DNA of 64,000 nt from Sweltsa coloradensis. Its lineage: Eukaryota; Arthropoda; Insecta; Plecoptera; Chloroperlidae. The position numbers and the translations under genes were made by a program. The stretch spans positions 620,001 to 684,000 of the forward strand of contig JAMZAV010000784.1 in assembly GCA_024449915.1 (NCBI GenBank), written 5' to 3'. Position 1 is the stretch's first letter. Each line of letters opens with the position of its first letter. The notes below the pieces were generated by a model. It did no database searches. It saw only the letters and a program-made list of their open reading frames with translations, and was not told the DNA's origin. Below are positions 59,191-64,000 of this stretch, one piece after another.

Positions 59191-59985
59191 ATGGCTTCAT
59201 CCGACAATACAGCACCTGTTTCAGTCGATAGAATAAGTGTGAAAGTTCCACCGTTTTGGGCAAATGATCCTGTTTTGTGGTTTGCGCAAATTGAGAATCA
59301 ATTTGATTTAGCAGGGATCTCGCAGAATTCAACTAAATTTAATTATGCAGCAAGCGCCCTTGAACAACGGTACGCCACGACGGTACGCGACATCATCGTC
59401 AAGCCCCCAAGCGTAGGTAAATATGAGCTTCTTAAAACTGAGCTCATTCGTCGGTTCTCGCCATCGCCCGAAGCACGTATTAAACAGCTAATTCAACACG
59501 AGGTTATAGGTGATGGTAAACCTTCCGAATTTCTGCTTCGCCTACGCATGTTAGCTGGGTCAGAGGTAACAAACAAGGTGTTACGAACGTTGTGGTTTGA
59601 ACGCTTGCCGCCCCTATGCATGACATTTTGGCTTCATCACCACCTGACGACCTTGATGCACTCACAGTGATTGCTGACAGAATACATGAGATGGCGCCCA
59701 CCTCTCCTCGGGTAGCGATTGTCGACAGCTATCAAACGCAGTTGGAGGAGTTATCACGACAAGTCGCAGCGCTATCCAACAATCGAACTGCACAGCCATC
59801 TTGCTCGCATCGATCAAATCGACGTTGCGATCTACCTTCGTCGAACTCACAAAACGCAATACGGCGAACACCAGCAGATGATATGTTGGTACCACCGGAA
59901 ATATGGCGCACAGGCAAGGTCGTGCCGAAAAACATGCAATTTTGATGCAAAAAACTACGCGGGCAGTCAGTAAATGCGGCAGACG
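59191..59985 (+). pseudogene. Gypsy gag, frameshifted
   Basis: Starts MASSDNTAPVSVDRISVKVP and continues FWANDPVLWFAQIENQFDLA, the capsid-type gag of insect gypsy elements. The frame breaks near 59612 and again near 59870. Past the second break the zinc-knuckle region CWYHRKYGAQARSCRKTC is readable, followed by TAA near 59971. Confidence 0.85.
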
Positions 59986-59989
59986 ACTG

Positions 59990-60400
59990 CCCAACCTCAC
60001 GCCGTCTCTTTGTGATAAGACATTCTGAGTCAACGTCAGTTCCTGGTCGACCCGGGTCTGATCTGTGTGTGAAACCACGCAAGCTCATCAAGGGACCACG
60101 CAAACGAACAACACACGAGCTTTTCGCGGCTAATGGAACAGCCATAGCGACTTATGGAACCATCAACTTCAACCTCAACTTGGACTAAAACGCGAGTTCG
60201 TCTGGCGTTTCGTCGTTGCGACGTATCCAGACCAATCATCGGAGTTGACTTCTTATCGTTCTATGACCTACTTGTTGACACCCGCAATCGAAGGTTAGTT
60301 GATAGTGCCTCATCACTTACCGTCGCTGGTAAGTTGTCTACCGACGCTCAAGAACATGTCAAGGCAGCCAGTGGAGGGTCTCGTTACCACGACATCTGAA
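59990..60400 (+). pseudogene. Gypsy protease region, frameshifted at the active site
   Basis: Pieces such as SRRLFVIRH, LFAANGTAIATYGTINF and PIIGVDFLSFYDLLVDTRNR identify a retropepsin. The catalytic Asp region (60040-60058) is split between frames, and a further break falls near 60190. Confidence 0.75.
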
Positions 60401-61760
60401 TGAGTTTCCGGACATTACAAAGCCATCAGGTATTTTGCGTGACATTAAACACGGGACCATGCATCATATTCACACGACACCTGGACATCCAACATCTTGC
60501 AAGCCTCGACGTCTGGCACCTGACCGTCTGCAGATTGCCAAGACCGAATTTGATATGATGCTGAAAACAGGTGTCGCAAGGCGTTCATCTAGCAGCTGGT
60601 CTGCTGCCCTTCACCTCGTTCCGAAGAAGGAAAATCAGTGGAGGCCATGCGGCGACTACAGACCTTTGAACGATAGGACAATTCCAGACAGGTATCCGGT
60701 TCCCCACATACAAGATTTTGCTCAGTCGCTTGCTGGGAAGTCCGTGTTCTCGACCATAGATTTAGTCCGGGCTTACAATCAGATTCCAGTTGCTCCAAAC
60801 GATATACCAAAGACTGCCATAACGACTCCGTTTGGCCTATTTGAATTTCCTTATATGAGTTTTGGTTTACGGAACGCCGCCCAAACATTTCAGAGGTTCA
60901 TCGACGAAGCCATTTGAGACCAAGATTTCGTCTATGCCTACATCGATGACATTCTTATCGCTTCGACGTCACCGGAAGAACACGAGAAACACCTACGCCT
61001 ACTCTTTGCACGCTTATCAGAGTACGGTGTCCTGATAAACACTCAAAATGCATTTTCGGTGTTTCCGAGGTGAATTTCCTTAGTCACACCGTCAACGCCA
61101 GTGGGACACTACCTCTCGAAGATAAGGTCGATGCTATCGTTTGTTTCCCACCACCCCGCAACATTAGGCAACTACGGACAGTTTCTTGGGATGATAAATT
61201 TCTATCGTCGATTCATGCCATCTGCAGCCCGGCTTCAGGCACCCCTCAACGACCTTCTTGTCGGTGCTGATGCTTCAGGTAAGATGCCCATCGTTTGGAC
61301 GCCAGAGCTGTTGAACACGTTTGATAAGTGTAAGCGTAGTCTCTCACAAGCAGCACTTCTTGCGCACCCTGACTCTAGAGCAGAGCTTGCAATCGTCGCT
61401 GATGCCTCTGACAGGTGCATTGGAGCTGCTCTTCACCAGAAAACGGGTTTAGGTTGGCAACCACTAGCGTTTTTCTCGCGAAAGCTGAATACGGCGCAAC
61501 GCAATTATGGCGCATACGATCGTGAGCTCCTCGCAGTCTACGAGGCAATCCGGTACTTCCGTCATATGGTGGAAGCCAGGACGTTCGCAATCTACACCGA
61601 CCACAAGCCATTGATATTTGCGTTCAAGCAAAAGTCTGACAAGTGTTCCTCGCGGCAATTTCGTTACCTTGACTACATTAGGCAATTTTCAACAGACATT
61701 CGGCATGTTCCGGTACGGAAAATGTCGTTGCCGATGCTCTGTCCAGGGTGGAAGCGATCT
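60400..61760 (+). pseudogene. Gypsy reverse transcriptase and RNase H, broken
   Basis: RT motifs in order: [55 protein letters not shown], then an in-frame TGA at 60909-60911, then FVYAYIDDILIAS with the YIDD catalytic box. Frame breaks follow near 61060 and 61185. The RNase H shows VADASDRCIGAALHQ, YDRELLAVYEAIRYF and IYTDHKPLIFAF (D, E, D). A break near 61712 precedes the ADALSR linker. Confidence 0.9.
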
Positions 61761-61925
61761 CGGCCTCTGTGAGTAATGAGACAATTGCCCAAGCCCAAGT
61801 GAACGATCCCGAACTCCAAGCGTTTCTCCATTCTGACACTGCACTCGAACTGAAACGTCGGAGCCTTGTTGACACAGACCTTACGATATACTGTGACACA
61901 TCCACGTCAATAGAACCGACCTTTC

Positions 61926-63015
61926 GTGCCAGTTACTCTCCGACGCCAGGTGTTTGACAGTCTTCATAGTCTGTCCCATCCCGGTGTTGCTGCCTCAGTC
62001 CGTCTTGTCTCAAGGACCTACGTCTGGCCTTCGATAAAGAAAGACTGCAAAGAGTGGGCAAGGGCCTGCATAGCGTGTCAGAGATCAAAGGTCACACGAC
62101 ACGTCTCGACACCTGTTGAACATTTCAACGCTCCAGACGCTCGTTTTGACCATATCCACATCGATCTGGTGGGTCCTCTTCCTGAGTCATCTGGATTTCG
62201 TTACCTGCTTACATGCGTAGATCGATTTACTCGTTGGCCGGAAGCAATTCCTTTATCCGACATCACTGCGGATACAGTTGCTTCTGCCCTCATCACAGGC
62301 TGGATATCGCGTTTTGGGAACGCCCTTCGGATCACTACCGATCAAGGCCGGCAGTTTGAGTCAGCCCTTTTCAGGTCTCTAAACCACCTGTTAGGCACTA
62401 CTCTCATCCGAACTACAGCGTACCACCCTGCCGCCAATGGCATGGTCGAACGCCTCCATCGCCAGCTCAAGGCCGCACTCAAATGCCATGAAGAGGATCG
62501 CTGGACCGATAACTTGCCATGGGTCATGTTGGGCATTCGATCAGCATGGAAAGAGGATATAAAAGCTACATCTGCCGAGTTGGTGTACGGAAACTACTCT
62601 CAGACTTCCAGGAGAATATTTGTCGCCTCCGACGTCAACGCCAGACAGCACATCAGAGTACGTCAGCCGACTTCGCCAACGACTCCAGATGCTCCGACTG
62701 ACACGCCCTACCCGACACGGGCAAAAAGATGTTTTTGTGTTCAAGGACCTCGCAACATGTTCCCACGTTTTCGTGCGCCATGACGCTGTCCGAACTCCGC
62801 TTCAGCAACCGTATGACGGTCCATACGAAATCATAGCAAGGCACGAGAAGTATTTCACTATTCTGCGTATAGGGAAAAGAGTGGTAGTATCCATAGATCG
62901 GTTGAAGCCTGCCTTCATTCTTGACAGCACAGCTCCTGATACCGCACAACCATCGAACAAACCGTTCAATCTAATCGAAACCGAACATCAAGCACTTCCC
63001 GGCTACCTAGGATAG
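61926..63015 (+). pseudogene. Gypsy integrase, one frame break before the C-terminal domain
   Basis: The HHCC zinc domain ([20 protein letters not shown] to CIACQRSK) and catalytic core ([34 protein letters not shown], the D-D-E triad) are intact in one frame. The frame shifts near 62590 into a second one with the C-terminal region QQPYDGPYEIIARHEKYFTI and VVSIDRLKPAFI. Stop TAG at 63013-63015. Confidence 0.92.
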
Positions 63016-63194
63016 TACCTGCCTCCGTGTTCCCCAACAATTTTGGATCAACATCCGCAAATCCGTCTTTGGTCGGGACTTATGCTGCCGTCACTGCTAC
63101 CCCACCACTAGTCACGACACGAGCAGGACGTCGCGTGTGCGCACCGGCTCGCCTCGGCACATAGAGATTTCTTTCCCATTGCTACGCTCGTTCA

Positions 63195-63206
63195 CTGAGG
63201 GGGGGT
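63195..63206 (+). promoter_or_regulatory. Gypsy polypurine tract
   Basis: tgagggggggt just before the 3' LTR, in the standard place for plus-strand priming. Confidence 0.75.
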
Positions 63207-63207
63207 C

Positions 63208-63458
63208 TGTAGTGACCTACTTTATCTACTAATTGTACAACCTGACATTTTACTTATTTAGAAGGCTGTGACTTCCAACCACCAGCCAATTGTTATGTTA
63301 GATCATTGTTGAGTAAAAGACAAATGAAGGTCTAACTCACTCAACTGCTGGTTTGGAAAGCAGATGTGTTTTCTCTGTAGTCCTTTCAATGTGAAACTCA
63401 ATAAATGTTATTATTAGCTTACTCGAATAATGTAGGCCTATTCATTATGACTTCCACA
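63208..63458 (+). repeat. Gypsy 3' LTR
   Basis: 251 bp, same ends as the 5' LTR. It carries a 7-base insertion creating taggcctat at 63433-63441. Confidence 0.95.
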
Positions 63459-63462
63459 GTAC

Positions 63463-63805
63463 CTTTATTGGTTGTCAAGACAAATGATGTCTATTAAAAA
63501 TTAATACCTACGGGCCTACGGGTAGGCCTATTTGTATTTATTATTTATCATTTATCATTTATATCTTTCTTTATAACAGAAACTAGTAGAACAGGTATTA
63601 AATGGTTTAAAAAAAATTACAACAAATATTACTGCAATATGCTCAAAAAAAGAATACCTAGTAGTGAAAAGTCCAATAAATACTATTTTAAACAATATAT
63701 TTCTGTTCCGTCTGCATAATAACCAATATTATGTAGGACCTATTTTATCATTAAGAGAACATTCCTAGAAGTCACCAGGCTTGTAATTCATAACAACTGT
63801 AATAG
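63463..63805. other. AT-rich non-coding
   Basis: No gene recognised. taggcctat occurs at 63523. Confidence 0.35.
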
Positions 63806-64000
63806 GAATGTGCGGTTCCAGGTTTTTTTCGGTCCGGTTCCGGTTCCGGTAGTAAAGTACTCATTTCTTTGGTTCCGTTCGGTTTCCGGTTTCGGTTCTA
63901 TCTAGAGCTGGACATTTCCCCTTTTTTGCCGATGCCGATTCCGATGCCGATTCCAATATTTAACGATTCTTCACCGATTCTTAGCGTGCCGATCTTTTTT
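63806..64000. repeat. Left part of a repeat with ggttccggttccgg subterminal motif
   Basis: taggaatgtgcggttccagg, then repeated ccggttccg/cggttt words, then gccgatgccgattcc repeats. It resembles the subterminal repeat style of the hAT-type elements here but runs out of the window. Confidence 0.4.

Larger units (their letters stand above)
58787..63458 (+). mobile_element. Ty3/gypsy LTR retrotransposon, full structure, broken coding
   Basis: Complete layout: 5' LTR 58787-59029, primer site 59031-59048, gag, protease, reverse transcriptase, RNase H, integrase, purine tract, 3' LTR 63208-63458. GTAC flanks both sides (58783-58786 and 63459-63462) as target duplication. The RT-RNase H-integrase order is that of Ty3/gypsy. 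There is no envelope gene. It lies antisense in the presumed intron of the GPALPP1-like gene. Coding is interrupted by about ten frameshifts and one in-frame stop, so it is not autonomous as written. Confidence 0.95.

Overview
This is eukaryotic, intron-rich, repeat-dense animal DNA, most likely from a large-genome insect. Pointers are a secreted lectin with two C-type lectin domains (a layout common in insect immune lectins), an invertebrate 5-HT2-type receptor exon, long introns and abundant transposons. The order of insect cannot be read from the sequence. There is no bacterial gene organisation and no CRISPR array.

Four host genes are supported. (1) 96-669, minus: first coding exon of a serotonin 5-HT2-like receptor, with a long cysteine-rich ectodomain, TM1 and TM2; the rest lies left of the window. 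(2) 22422-46504, plus: the last seven coding exons of the 26S proteasome subunit Rpn2/PSMD1, about the C-terminal 40 percent, ending in the Rpn13-binding tail. (3) 50826-55897, plus: a complete five-exon gene for a 287-residue secreted lectin with two C-type lectin domains. (4) 57800-57958, minus: the last coding exon of a GPALPP1-like (DUF3752) gene, convergent with the lectin. The receptor points away from Rpn2 on the opposite strand and may sit in an Rpn2 intron. In vertebrates HTR2B is nested antisense in PSMD1, so this may be an ancient linkage.

The rest is mostly repeats. Tandem arrays include an 84-bp satellite (10975-12596, 19 copies), a ~226-bp satellite with a G-run in each unit (16150-18928, 13 copies) and several short minisatellites. 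A nearly complete Ty3/gypsy element (58787-63458) has paired LTRs, a GTAC target duplication, a tRNA-Trp-type primer site and a multiply broken gag-pol. Three non-autonomous elements carry perfect 8-bp target duplications typical of hAT transposons, and a fourth carries a 7-of-8 match. There are long foldback elements, tRNA-derived SINEs, LINE fragments and a dispersed ~550-bp repeat (called family A here). Long poly-C/poly-G runs are common.

Some features raise doubts about base accuracy: a one-base frameshift in a purine-rich Rpn2 exon, patches of dense small deletions inside satellites, and many one-base breaks in a gypsy element whose LTRs are nearly identical. Frameshift claims should be read with that in mind. 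The most distinctive points are the 5-HT2/Rpn2 linkage, a triplicated splice acceptor in Rpn2, and scattered copies of a 16-mer complementary to the mature 3' end of tRNA-Ala.
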